From the IMG/VR virus record IMGVR_UViG_3300005663_000101, positions 1-41,132 of that record: a stretch of DNA of 41,132 bases; one strand, written 5' to 3'. The position numbers and the translations under genes were made by a program. The DNA is from a virus. Shown here in pieces: positions 17,328 to 24,443 of the stretch (within the stretch, counting starts at the first letter, position 1; every line of letters starts with the position of its first letter). The notes beneath the pieces were generated by a model. That model searched no databases and was not told the DNA's origin. It saw only the letters and a program-made list of their open reading frames with translations.

Positions 17328-17651
17328 TTAGGTGAGCGTTTCCAGGGATACCTTTCTTGAATTCAGTATTGTTAATTGAGAAGCAAATACAGAAAATTGA
17401 GTCGTGAAGCTTAATTCATTGGCTTTATCTTTTTGTAGTTCTAATAAAACAATTTGGGTTTCAATATTTCTTAATTCATCATTACGAGACTGATTAAAAT
17501 CATACCCAGGGTTAGGAACCCAAGCACTATTTGCATACCACTCTTTAATCTTTTTATCTTCTACAAAGCTACATAAGCCTTCATTTGGTCCTTCCACTAT
17601 GATCCCAGGCTTATAATTAACAATTGTATTATCAAATAATTTTACATCCAT
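17328..17651 (-). CDS. Possible tail fibre assembly chaperone
   Basis: A 107-aa protein directly downstream of the fibre gene. The N-terminal half has aromatic strand-like motifs (WYANSAWVPNPGYDF); the C-terminal half is one long helix with regularly spaced hydrophobics (ELRNIETQIVLLELQKDKA). This shape is like that of fibre-assembly proteins, which fold the fibre C-terminus. I chose ATG 17651, one base after the fibre stop; another ATG at 17669 would overlap the fibre gene by 17 bases. Function inferred from position and shape. Confidence 0.5.
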   Translation of the reverse strand: MDVKLFDNTIVNYKPGIIVEGPNEGLCSFVEDKKIKEWYANSAWVPNPGYDFNQSRNDELRNIETQIVLLELQKDKANELSFTTQFSVFASQLTILNSRKVSLETLT

Positions 17652-17652
17652 T

Positions 17653-19275
17653 TTATTGCCTATAGTCATAGCCTACAGCGGCTAAAAATGCTTCGCTCAC
17701 CATTGATTTAAGCGCTAAGATCGTTCCGTTTTGTATTAACATATTAGCAGAGATACCGGTTTCTTGGGTGAACCCAGATGTTGATTGAACAGCATATACT
17801 AGCATTCCACTTGTAGCGGTAAAAGCCCGGATGACAAAAAATACTTCTTGGATATTTGGATTTTGTGCCGTAGCAACAAACCTACATATCCAATTGTTTA
17901 TAGGGGCCGGGATCGTATTGAAATCATTCAACGTTAATGAGGTGGATAAACCTGTTGATTCCTGTGCGTTATGGTAATGATACTGTCCCTTTTGATAATC
18001 GAATTTTAAAATATTACTAGCCCCATCATTAAAGACGGTTACTCCGGTCCATCGCCAATATCTGAATGGATGATAGTACCCTTCTTTCTTATCTGGCAAC
18101 CTAGGCGGTTTATCTGAGAAGAAATAATTTAAATCTGAATCGACATAAATATAATATAAAGTATTGGCCGTCTCACTTACACCCGACTCTAAATCAACAC
18201 TCAATTGGATTTCCCTTCCGAAATGATTTTCCATTGTAAAGAGTTGTCCAGCAACGGAAACGTCCTTAGCATTAATCCTGACGGTATCGTCATCAACAAA
18301 AAAAGCATCTAAGTCTAAATTAGAAGCCCAAGCTAAGTCAAAATCGTTAGCCTCAACAGCGACTACCTGGGTGTCATCCACTATGGCGATGCCTATAAAA
18401 TGAATATCTTTGTTCTCAAATAGAGATCCATTGAATCTTTGCCAACGTTTTGAGTCTGTATTGAAATAGATATCACCTAAAGAAGGGGAACCTGGATCAA
18501 ATGATTGAAACTCAGGGGGTCTAGTAGGTGCGAAAACAGTGGTTAAATCAGCATCTAAGAAGATGTAACTTGTTCTGAGTAATGTGATTACATCATTATT
18601 GGCCATTTCTTCACGTTCAGAGCCGCCTATTCCTCTCTTAAACGCATACAATCGACTATTGGTATTATCTATTAGTGCAAGAAAGAATTCTGGTCCTGCG
18701 CCGTGTTGAAATGCCTGTATGGTTCCATCTAAACCTGTTATTTCAAGCCCCGCAGTATCATAATTAATAAACGTAGACCCGAATTCACCCTCAGTTTCAG
18801 TGAATTTTTGATTGGCATACGCTGCATCACTAACAAGTGCGGTATTATTAGCAGCCGGAGCAGTTAAAAGCCCAGTAACAAGGATATCACTCTCTAGAAT
18901 TACAGTTTCTTTATTGATTACAAGTTCTAAGTTTGGATTAGCCCCCCCCGCTTTAATATTTATATTTGTACTAGAAGCTACAACCTCTAAAAAGTCAGGG
19001 AATCCATCTAACGTTGCTTTCCCCGCCTGTATTTGATGGTTTAAACTTTGAAAGTTAGTTAAGTCTAAGACCTCACCCTTACGAATTATATTGCCTAAGA
19101 TGCGAAGGTTTTGAAATTCGCCACCTTCGGTTCCCAAGTCGCCCTCACCGGGAGCTGAAACCCCAAGTGAATTACGACAAGTTATATCTTCAACAAAAGC
19201 ATCTTTATACTGATTGACGTCATCTGAGATTATCTTATTCCCAGGGGCCTTTGTTACTAATGTGTTGGTACTCAT
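17653..19275 (-). CDS. Tail fibre / receptor-binding protein
   Basis: A 540-aa fibre-type protein on the strand opposite to the tail module. The N-terminus (KIISDDVNQYKDAFVEDI) may attach to the baseplate. Then come shaft-like repeats (FPDFLEVVASSTNINIKAGG), a common fibre segment GSPSLGDIYFNTDSKRWQRFNGS, and a C-terminal region with YHYHNAQES and a hydrophobic tail that may be the receptor-binding tip. A run of eight G (18942-18949) lies near codon 109. No Shine-Dalgarno precedes the ATG, but a TAAAAT hexamer is placed six bases before it, which would make the mRNA leaderless if used. Confidence 0.7.
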   Translation of the reverse strand: MSTNTLVTKAPGNKIISDDVNQYKDAFVEDITCRNSLGVSAPGEGDLGTEGGEFQNLRILGNIIRKGEVLDLTNFQSLNHQIQAGKATLDGFPDFLEVVASSTNINIKAGGANPNLELVINKETVILESDILVTGLLTAPAANNTALVSDAAYANQKFTETEGEFGSTFINYDTAGLEITGLDGTIQAFQHGAGPEFFLALIDNTNSRLYAFKRGIGGSEREEMANNDVITLLRTSYIFLDADLTTVFAPTRPPEFQSFDPGSPSLGDIYFNTDSKRWQRFNGSLFENKDIHFIGIAIVDDTQVVAVEANDFDLAWASNLDLDAFFVDDDTVRINAKDVSVAGQLFTMENHFGREIQLSVDLESGVSETANTLYYIYVDSDLNYFFSDKPPRLPDKKEGYYHPFRYWRWTGVTVFNDGASNILKFDYQKGQYHYHNAQESTGLSTSLTLNDFNTIPAPINNWICRFVATAQNPNIQEVFFVIRAFTATSGMLVYAVQSTSGFTQETGISANMLIQNGTILALKSMVSEAFLAAVGYDYRQ

Positions 19276-19315
19276 AACTACATTTTAGTACATCGAACTA
19301 GTAAAAGAAAATGTT

Positions 19316-19801
19316 TTAATAGAAATTATCTAAAAAATATTCCTGTGTTTGTATCCCATCCACAATTAATCTAACTACAGAGCCTATGTTTTTACCTAAA
19401 ACATCTCTATTAACATTCATAGCAAATTCATTTTTATCATTTACAGTTTGATTGCCCATATACATCCGATATGTTCCGTTAACCTCTACAAGGAATTCAT
19501 GATACGGACCTATACTAATGTTGTCCCCAACTAAAATCCTTATTTCATTCATTAGATGGTGATTGTGTACATAGAATTCAATGTAATCAGTGGATTGATC
19601 ACCCCCAAAGACTATTTTAGTTATGACAGTGTCGAATCTGTACTGGCCTGGCTCATATGGGAATGTAGGCTGTGTAAATGCTACCTGTGAGCTTGTTAGG
19701 TTGTATGATCTAGATAGATTAGTATCTATTGATCGGATTATTCCTGAACAGGATACTAGGAATATGGTTAATAAGATTGGTATTGATTTATAAATGTTCA
19801 T
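19316..19801 (-). CDS. Phage-encoded lipoprotein
   Basis: A 161-aa protein with a lipoprotein signal: Lys near the N-terminus, a hydrophobic core (IPILLTIFL) and lipobox LVSC with Cys at residue 18 followed by Ser-Gly. The mature part is beta-rich with aromatic residues. After cleavage by signal peptidase II it would be anchored to a membrane. Phage lipoproteins often block superinfection by masking a receptor (T5 Llp is a known case) or act as outer-membrane spanins. Here it sits immediately upstream of the fibre gene, which favours a receptor-related role (inference). The start overlaps the upstream stop by one base. Confidence 0.65.
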   Translation of the reverse strand: MNIYKSIPILLTIFLVSCSGIIRSIDTNLSRSYNLTSSQVAFTQPTFPYEPGQYRFDTVITKIVFGGDQSTDYIEFYVHNHHLMNEIRILVGDNISIGPYHEFLVEVNGTYRMYMGNQTVNDKNEFAMNVNRDVLGKNIGSVVRLIVDGIQTQEYFLDNFY

Positions 19802-20007
19802 TAATTAACTCCTTTTATTGTTACATTCACACATATCATATTTGATTTACTTCGCAAGATTCGAACTTCTACAAGGTGATTGAATACTTCCTTTGGAATT
19901 TTATCTGTTATGCATTTACACAGTTCAATTTGTATATCCCGCTTAAGACATATTTTACAATTGGGATCCGATTGTAAAATATGTTTGTCCAGCTTCTTCC
20001 CAATCAC
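19801..20007 (-). CDS. Small Cys-rich protein, GTG start
   Basis: A 68-aa frame with CKICLKRDIQIELCKC, a possible zinc site, and a basic C-terminal strand region. The GTG start has no ribosome site and lies inside a short upstream ORF (19955-20044) that has a perfect ribosome site, so translation is probably coupled. Function unknown. Confidence 0.5.
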   Translation of the reverse strand: MIGKKLDKHILQSDPNCKICLKRDIQIELCKCITDKIPKEVFNHLVEVRILRSKSNMICVNVTIKGVN

Positions 20008-20044
20008 TAATATTTGATTCTGTTCTATTTAGTGCGTATTTGAT
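19955..20044 (-). CDS. 29-codon ORF with ribosome site but ATC start
   Basis: The consensus TTGGAGGTGAGGC cassette, which elsewhere here is followed by ATG, is followed by ATC at 20044. The frame then reads IKYALNRTESNISDWEEAG and onward to a stop at 19955. The peptide looks protein-like (N-glycan-like residues aside). Either ATC is a rare start or an ATG was lost by mutation. It overlaps the GTG of the next ORF. Confidence 0.35.
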   Translation of the reverse strand: MKYALNRTESNISDWEEAGQTYFTIGSQL

Positions 20045-20058
20045 GCCTCACCTCCAAT

Positions 20059-20259
20059 TTAGTATGTAGTTGTTTTAAAATACCTCTCCAAAGCATCTAG
20101 TAAGTTATTTATTTTTTTAGAATCATTATCCCTGACGACTTTACCTTGTTCACTTGTAAAAATAGCTTCAATCGCGCCATTGATATCTCTTTGAATCCCG
20201 AGTAATCCATCATCCCAATTGTCCCCATACTCATCTATAGCGCCTTCAATACTTAACAT
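20059..20259 (-). CDS. Hypothetical acidic protein
   Basis: A 66-aa acidic protein (EYGDNWDDGLLGIQRDINGAI) with a helical C-terminal half. Strong ribosome site TTGGAGGATAAAA. Part of the leftward operon from the promoter at 21021-21049. No family recognised. Confidence 0.6.
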   Translation of the reverse strand: MLSIEGAIDEYGDNWDDGLLGIQRDINGAIEAIFTSEQGKVVRDNDSKKINNLLDALERYFKTTTY

Positions 20260-20272
20260 TTTTATCCTCCAA

Positions 20273-20482
20273 TTATTTTAAAAATTCTACACCGTAATTG
20301 CCTACCCTCAATACTTTCCTGATTCCATTTCTCTCACTAAATAAAGGCGGGTTCTTTTTCTTATTAACAATTGCCAGACCTTTACCAAATATTCGAAACC
20401 AAAAACCGCCATCATAAAAAGCTAATGTAATAATCTTAAAATCTATTTGTATGATATCGTGCCATTTGTGAAAAAACTTCAT
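20273..20482 (-). CDS. Conserved small phage protein (GGFWFRIFG type)
   Basis: A 69-aa protein with YDGGFWFRIFGKGLAI, then a PPLFSERNGIRK motif and a hydrophobic end. I recognise this layout from other phages, where the function is unknown. Ribosome site TTGGAGGTGAGAAA. One of several short genes in the leftward early operon. Confidence 0.65.
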   Translation of the reverse strand: MKFFHKWHDIIQIDFKIITLAFYDGGFWFRIFGKGLAIVNKKKNPPLFSERNGIRKVLRVGNYGVEFLK

Positions 20483-20507
20483 TTTCTCACCTCCAATTTA
20501 CTTTTTA

Positions 20508-20699
20508 TCACTTAATAGTAGAGACTTCTATATCATTTACTTTTTGTATCATTTGAAGTTTTTGATCTTCTGTAAGATATCTAGATTCCGACAAGCCGTA
20601 GGTTATATCTAACCAGCGAATAAATTTTTCATTGTGTCTTTTTTCTATATCAGCTTCTGGTACCCTGCTGATAAATATTTTATTACCTTCTTCCTTCAT
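20508..20699 (-). CDS. Hypothetical protein
   Basis: A 63-aa charged, helical protein with one aromatic patch ([14 protein letters not shown]). Ribosome site AAAGGAGGTGAGAG directly before the ATG. No family recognised; early leftward operon member. Confidence 0.6.
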
Positions 20700-20711
20700 C
20701 TCTCACCTCCT

Positions 20712-20990
20712 TTAACGGTATAGATATATGTAACTCAATATATGACCCTTTATTTTTGTGAATCTATCCATACTGGGTATATAGATTAAGTGGTCGTTAG
20801 TATTAAAATAACCACGCCAAGAATCTATCTCAACTACCATTGGCACGGAACCGTAACGTTCTATATTCACCTTAGAATCACTTTTTAACTTCTGTACGAA
20901 ATATTTTATATCTTCATTGTCATTATCTATTGGAGAAATACTATAAATTTCCTCAGGAAACTTGACCATTTTAAATTCTTCTATATCCAT
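20712..20990 (-). CDS. First gene of the leftward early operon, unknown
   Basis: A 92-aa acidic protein. I chose ATG 20990, preceded by TTGGAGGCGATTTT, over a longer frame to 21074 that would start inside the operator. The leader from the promoter at 21021-21049 is about 24 bases. Contains a beta-rich segment (VVEIDSWRGYFNTNDHLIYI). Under control of the operator at 21041-21075. Function unknown. Confidence 0.65.
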   Translation of the reverse strand: MDIEEFKMVKFPEEIYSISPIDNDNEDIKYFVQKLKSDSKVNIERYGSVPMVVEIDSWRGYFNTNDHLIYIPSMDRFTKIKGHILSYIYLYR

Positions 20991-21020
20991 AAAATCGCCT
21001 CCAATCAAATTTATAAACTT

Positions 21021-21049
21021 ATAATAACATCGCCGTGCCCATTGGTCAA
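21021..21049 (-). promoter_or_regulatory. Leftward early promoter
   Basis: On the minus strand TTGACC (21044-21049), 17 bases, then TATTAT (21021-21026): an excellent sigma70 match. The -35 box is inside the left arm of the 12-bp inverted repeat 21041-21075, so a bound regulator would block it. Drives the genes at 20990 and lower. Confidence 0.75.
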
Positions 21050-21075
21050 CATCTTGACCCACAATGTTGACCAAT
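21041..21075. promoter_or_regulatory. Switch operator: 12-bp inverted repeat with three half-sites
   Basis: Arms ATTGGTCAACAT (21041-21052) and ATGTTGACCAAT (21064-21075) are perfect reverse complements around an 11-base centre. A third TTGACC lies in the centre (21054-21059), forming with the left arm a tight GGTCAA-4-TTGACC palindrome. Each outer half-site doubles as the -35 box of one of two divergent promoters. Probable binding site of the XRE regulator encoded at 21104. Confidence 0.75.
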
Positions 21076-21095
21076 CATAATAACCTTAGTATAAT
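21067..21095 (+). promoter_or_regulatory. Rightward regulator promoter, leaderless output
   Basis: TTGACC (21067-21072), 17 bases, then TATAAT (21090-21095). Transcription should begin near 21102, two bases before the ATG at 21104, so the regulator mRNA would be leaderless, as lambda cI mRNA is from PRM. The -35 is part of the operator's right arm. Confidence 0.75.
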
Positions 21096-21103
21096 TTATG
21101 CAT

Positions 21104-21310
21104 ATGTTTAAACATAAGAAGCTTAGGGAATTAAGACATGAAATGAGTATAAGCCACGAAAGGTTGGCGCGTGATCTATATAAAGCCACTGGGTATGGTG
21201 TCTGTAAGAGCTCATTAATTAACTGGGAGAAGTCCACGATTCCAAATGCAGAAGGGCTATATGCCTTATCCTTATTCTATAAGAAAGCGATGACGTATTT
21301 TTTTAAATAG
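21104..21310 (+). CDS. XRE-family (Cro/CI-like) regulator
   Basis: A 68-aa protein that is essentially one helix-turn-helix domain: LRELRHEMSISHERLARDL, then the recognition region GVCKSSLINWEKSTIPN and a C-terminal hydrophobic helix. The size is Cro-like, with no cleavable or oligomerising domain. ATG 21104 is chosen because of the -10 box at 21090-21095; an earlier ATG at 21098 would lie upstream of the predicted RNA start. Probably binds the overlapping operator and controls both promoters. This is the main early switch visible in the window. Confidence 0.75.
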   Translation: MFKHKKLRELRHEMSISHERLARDLYKATGYGVCKSSLINWEKSTIPNAEGLYALSLFYKKAMTYFFK

Positions 21311-21410
21311 GATTTCCCATATGATAAGCTGGAATTATGAATAACAATAAATCTAGATTTAAATTAATAACAGATTCGCCGTATAAACCGGCGGGGAAAA
21401 GGGAACCGAG

Positions 21411-21611
21411 ATGGATTACTTCTTTGTTGAGGAATATGATGACCCACAAGATGCGCCAGAAATGGAGTCGTGCGGTGTATTTATGGGAGCCCTTAGGGAG
21501 AAAATACTTGAAAAGTCAAAAACGCAATCAATAGATTCTATCTGTGAGCCTATCGATTTAGCCTTTAATAATCCAAAATTTACTGTGAGATATTTGTATT
21601 TCAGGAATTAA
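21411..21611 (+). CDS. Hypothetical acidic protein downstream of the regulator
   Basis: A 66-aa protein starting MDYFFVEEYDDPQDAPEME, acidic at first and mixed later. A competing frame (21337-21534, start MNNNKSRFKLITDSPYK) overlaps it. I prefer this one for its composition and for tight linkage to the next gene (zero-base gap), but the N-terminal 25 residues of the other could also be translated. Ribosome sites of both are weak. Confidence 0.45.
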   Translation: MDYFFVEEYDDPQDAPEMESCGVFMGALREKILEKSKTQSIDSICEPIDLAFNNPKFTVRYLYFRN

Positions 21612-21839
21612 ATGATGAAAAAGAAAATTGATACCGCAGTATATAAATTCTCGATAGATGATAAGGATTATAGGGCCTGGTCTGTAAATTCCGGTATATC
21701 TCAAATAGAGGTGTGTGTGAACAACCAGTGGGAATTACTTTCGTCTTCTAATGGTAATTATACAAAGATCCTTCAGGAATGCGAATACAGAGCAAAGCGG
21801 GCCTTATCATTGAAGGGCAATGAAACGATACCCTTTTAA
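21612..21839 (+). CDS. Hypothetical protein
   Basis: A 75-aa mixed alpha/beta protein (KFSIDDKDYRAWSVNSGISQIEV) starting directly after the preceding stop, with CAGGAATTAA before ATGATG. Last gene of the short rightward operon; two hairpins follow. Function unknown. Confidence 0.5.
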   Translation: MMKKKIDTAVYKFSIDDKDYRAWSVNSGISQIEVCVNNQWELLSSSNGNYTKILQECEYRAKRALSLKGNETIPF

Positions 21840-21903
21840 TGTGGCGAATAATTTTGTTTCCAGATATTTAAATGTTACTATTTTAATATCCAGATACTCA
21901 CTT

Positions 21904-21935
21904 AGAGATTATGTACGCCTTCATCCATAATCTCT
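21904..21935. terminator. Hairpin between converging operons (first)
   Basis: Perfect 10-bp stem (21904-21913 with 21926-21935) and a 12-base loop, followed by TTATT on the plus strand. Together with the hairpin at 21941-21972 it separates the rightward regulator operon from the leftward operon ending at 21997. Confidence 0.6.
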
Positions 21936-21940
21936 TTATT

Positions 21941-21972
21941 GCCTGTACCGTTTCACACTTTGCGGTACAGGC
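21941..21972. terminator. Hairpin between converging operons (second)
   Basis: Perfect 10-bp GC-rich stem (21941-21950 with 21963-21972) and a 12-base loop. It has the same stem and loop lengths as the hairpin six bases upstream. No T-run. Likely a bidirectional terminator pair, though a protein-binding role is possible. Confidence 0.6.
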
Positions 21973-21996
21973 TGCCTCAGCTCACTAAAATCCCAA

Positions 21997-22344
21997 TTAA
22001 ACCTTATTATTTTTACCTGCCACATCCCTATTAAAACGTATATCTGTTACTTTTGAGGCTAAGTCATCATATAAATCACCGCACTCGATAAATTTATCGA
22101 GTAATTGTTGCTCATTAACGCTTAGCATTGGATACAGACCCTCTATGTAAGAGTTGGGGGGACGTTTTTGGAGTAAATTACATTGATCCTCCGCATAGTT
22201 AATTAAATCTTTGATTGTGTTTTTCATTTGGGTCTTTCTCGTTTGTTTAAGCCAAGAAAGAAAGCTCTCAGGATTTTCCGTTATAAGACGATCTTGACTT
22301 ATAAAATCTACAATTTCTTGTATTTTATCTTCTGCCTCACTCAC
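21997..22344 (-). CDS. Hypothetical protein, GTG start
   Basis: A 115-aa charged, mainly helical protein. GTG 22344 is chosen because AAGGAGG lies six bases upstream; the longer frame to 22392 reads through the upstream gene. It overlaps that gene by eight bases. Last gene of the leftward replication operon. Function unknown. Confidence 0.6.
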   Translation of the reverse strand: MSEAEDKIQEIVDFISQDRLITENPESFLSWLKQTRKTQMKNTIKDLINYAEDQCNLLQKRPPNSYIEGLYPMLSVNEQQLLDKFIECGDLYDDLASKVTDIRFNRDVAGKNNKV

Positions 22345-22579
22345 TTTGAACCTCCTTTTTAAATAATTCCTCTGGCAACCCGTTAGCTGCATCTTGTGTG
22401 AATTCTTGAATTACCCCATTTAAATCTGTGTAGTGAAATGTTATATCGTAATCATATAATGTTACCTCTTCAGACAGCATTGAGATATCCCCAACTTTTA
22501 TTATCTGTAGACTTGATAATAAATACTGATAAACATCCCCAATTTTATACTTATTTTGGAGCTCATTAAATAGATTCAT
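22337..22579 (-). CDS. Hypothetical protein
   Basis: An 80-aa protein with KIGDVYQYLLSSLQIIKVGDI, then a beta segment, VTLYDYDITFHYTDLNGV. The first part resembles small barrel-like phage proteins that begin with a KxGD turn. Ribosome site GCAGGTGTGAG. Function unknown. Confidence 0.55.
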   Translation of the reverse strand: MNLFNELQNKYKIGDVYQYLLSSLQIIKVGDISMLSEEVTLYDYDITFHYTDLNGVIQEFTQDAANGLPEELFKKEVQSE

Positions 22580-22614
22580 CTCACACCTGCCGTATATTCA
22601 GAAATCTTAGCATT

Positions 22615-22938
22615 CTAAACTTCGTGAGTGCCTGCAACACCTCGTCTTTCCCTGTCCTTCATTCTCTTATCAAGCCAAAGTAAAGCTTCATCTAGTTTGG
22701 TTATCGCCATACTGTTTTCCCTGCCTTTGAATTTTGATTCGTTATAATGTTCAATCCTGAATTTCGCAGCTTTGATTACATCCTCAACCAAAGCACCATT
22801 TGGTTCCAATCTATCTTTACCCCTATTTAAAGGGCCATCTTGCCATCTGATATAAATACCCATCCCGTCTACGAAACCACCTGTAGGGTTACCGTCTTCA
22901 TCTGTAGAATTCTCAAATTTAAATCCATTACTTGCCAT
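22615..22938 (-). CDS. Acb2-like protein, candidate anti-CBASS nucleotide sponge
   Basis: A 107-aa protein with GMGIYIRWQDGPLNRG, then NGALVEDVIKAAKFRIEHY and the C-terminal helix SMAITKLDEALLWLDKRMKDRERRGVAGTHEV in consecutive pieces. The A-x-TKL-x-EAL-x-WL helix is the pattern I associate with the Acb2/Tad1 hairpin family of phage proteins. Members of that family sequester cyclic di- and trinucleotides and so silence CBASS and Thoeris-type defence (established for the family). The call is from motif memory only. It lies among early genes, suiting early anti-defence expression. Confidence 0.5.
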   Translation of the reverse strand: MASNGFKFENSTDEDGNPTGGFVDGMGIYIRWQDGPLNRGKDRLEPNGALVEDVIKAAKFRIEHYNESKFKGRENSMAITKLDEALLWLDKRMKDRERRGVAGTHEV

Positions 22939-22952
22939 AATTAACTCCTCGA

Positions 22953-23111
22953 TTAGTTACTCTGAAAAAGTTCATCTAGCTCTTCCTTGAGATCCGCCCA
23001 CCTTTGACCAGTGTTAGTTTTCTCTTCTCCTTCGTTATCCAAATTCAAAACGTCTTTGGCTATAGAGCCAGGGGTTTTTATAACTTCCCCTAAAATTCCA
23101 AAAATACTCAT
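22953..23111 (-). CDS. Small hypothetical protein (52 aa)
   Basis: A 52-aa ORF beginning MSIFGILGEVIKTPGSIAKD, then an acidic helical tail (RWADLKEELDELFQSN). It has the GGAGGTGTGAG ribosome site and an ATGA overlap with the replication gene stop (23108-23110). The N-terminal stretch is mildly amphipathic. Function unknown. Confidence 0.6.
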   Translation of the reverse strand: MSIFGILGEVIKTPGSIAKDVLNLDNEGEEKTNTGQRWADLKEELDELFQSN

Positions 23112-24064
23112 CTCACACCTCCAATATATTCAGATATTTTAGCATTCATCGCTATTTCGTACAGGAACGGGATATTCATAGACCTAGGCGTCTCCTCTTG
23201 TATTTTAAGGTGGAACTTCTCTATAAGAACTGGGTTAGTTTTCTTAAACACGTCCATTTTGATCTTGGTTCCATCGTTCAATTTTTTAATGGCCCTGTCA
23301 TCCCTTAACATTTGTTGCGTTTTCTCGTTAGTAGGATACCTCAAATTAATCACCTCTCCTTTTTTTGTCTTATATTTCCACTCGCCATTATCCGTGAGAG
23401 CCCCATACAAGAGCGCGGCGGGCGTTGTTCTTATCTTATCAAGGGTGTAGCACCCTTCAAGTCTAGTAATTCGATCCTGAACCATGGTCACACCGTATCG
23501 CTTAATCATCTTGTACAGGGTGCTTTTAGGCATCTTGCTAAATGGGGAGTCTTTTTTAAATTTAAAATTAGAAACGTCGTCTGGCTTTATCGTTTCCCCG
23601 ACATTAGGAAAACGATCATGACGACTTTTTCTTAACTTATTGTTATTAAGAATAATACTATATATAGGGGGATTTACTTTTACTACACTAGGTGTAGTGT
23701 TTGCTTTCTTTTGAGATGGGGAGGAGGGTATGGTTTTCTCTGTCTTATTCTCGTTCTCAATGATGCCCATATAGATACCATAGGTTAGCCTGTACCTGCT
23801 CCTACCTACCCTAACTATCAAACCCTTATCCGTGAGTTCCGAGAGACACCTAGAGACCGTTTGGTAAGAACCAAACCCGCAGCCTTTTAGTATCTGATCG
23901 TATGTGGCCCTAGAGTTGGATGAGTCATAGTCTAAACGTGACCCTAGAAATGAGTAAGCTAATCTTGATTTAGGGGAGGTATTTTTAGAGGAAAGGTGCT
24001 CATAGGTATTGTTTTTGACCTTAGAGTATGGCGTTAGACATGTATTTTGGGTATAATTATTCAT
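23108..24064 (-). CDS. Probable replication initiator, winged-helix
   Basis: A 318-aa basic protein. The N-terminal 120 residues form a helix-turn-helix or winged-helix: SSKNTSPKSRLAYSFLGSRL, TYDQILKGCGFGSYQTVSRCL, DKGLIVRVGRSRYRL. This resembles replication initiators (lambda O or RepA-type) that bind origin repeats. The rest is Lys-rich with no helicase or polymerase motifs. No other replication gene is present, so the phage must borrow the host replisome. Ribosome site AAAAGGAAATTGTT. It is the largest gene of the leftward operon. Confidence 0.6.
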   Translation of the reverse strand: MNNYTQNTCLTPYSKVKNNTYEHLSSKNTSPKSRLAYSFLGSRLDYDSSNSRATYDQILKGCGFGSYQTVSRCLSELTDKGLIVRVGRSRYRLTYGIYMGIIENENKTEKTIPSSPSQKKANTTPSVVKVNPPIYSIILNNNKLRKSRHDRFPNVGETIKPDDVSNFKFKKDSPFSKMPKSTLYKMIKRYGVTMVQDRITRLEGCYTLDKIRTTPAALLYGALTDNGEWKYKTKKGEVINLRYPTNEKTQQMLRDDRAIKKLNDGTKIKMDVFKKTNPVLIEKFHLKIQEETPRSMNIPFLYEIAMNAKISEYIGGVR

Positions 24065-24128
24065 AACAATTTCCTTTTGAAGGCCCCTAAACTTTTTGCG
24101 AGTGTGGGGCTTTCATATTTTTTAGATT

Positions 24129-24165
24129 ACCCGGTGCTTAGATATCCTTACGAATACGCCCGGGT
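24129..24165. promoter_or_regulatory. Leader hairpin upstream of the replication gene
   Basis: ACCCGG (24129-24134) pairs with CCGGGT (24160-24165) over a 25-base loop. A second short GCCCC/GGGGC pair lies at 24083-24087 with 24106-24110, just before the initiator gene. This 130-base gap between 24065 and 24193 contains nothing else I recognise. It may be an mRNA leader or part of an origin. Confidence 0.35.
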
Positions 24166-24193
24166 GTGTTGATTAGATTATAGTACAGATCTT

Positions 24194-24424
24194 CTAACAT
24201 ACAAAATCAAAGAGACTGTTAAATTTTAATGCCTTCTTCACTGTCATCCGTCCTAGAATTTTTTCTTTTTGCCTCTTATAGTTTCGTTCGAGCCTATCCA
24301 TATGATAAGCCAAACCCATACGTTTATCCTTCATTAAGGATAAAAAAGCCTGGTCGGTTCTTATTTCTAAGAGCTCTAACAATTTCCCTTTTGGTAGATT
24401 TTCATATTCTTTTTTGCTGATCAT
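24194..24424 (-). CDS. Hypothetical helical protein
   Basis: A 76-aa Lys-rich helical protein (KGKLLELLEIRTDQAFLSLM, NYKRQKEKILGRMT). Ribosome site AAAGGAGGTAGAAAATAG. Function unknown; leftward operon. Confidence 0.55.
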   Translation of the reverse strand: MISKKEYENLPKGKLLELLEIRTDQAFLSLMKDKRMGLAYHMDRLERNYKRQKEKILGRMTVKKALKFNSLFDFVC

Positions 24425-24443
24425 ATCTATTTTCTACCTCCTT

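Noticed and set aside
21337-21534. 65-aa frame overlapping the gene at 21411
   Set aside because: Basic, low-complexity end and weak start; only its first 25 residues could be plausible. Left out as a gene but mentioned.
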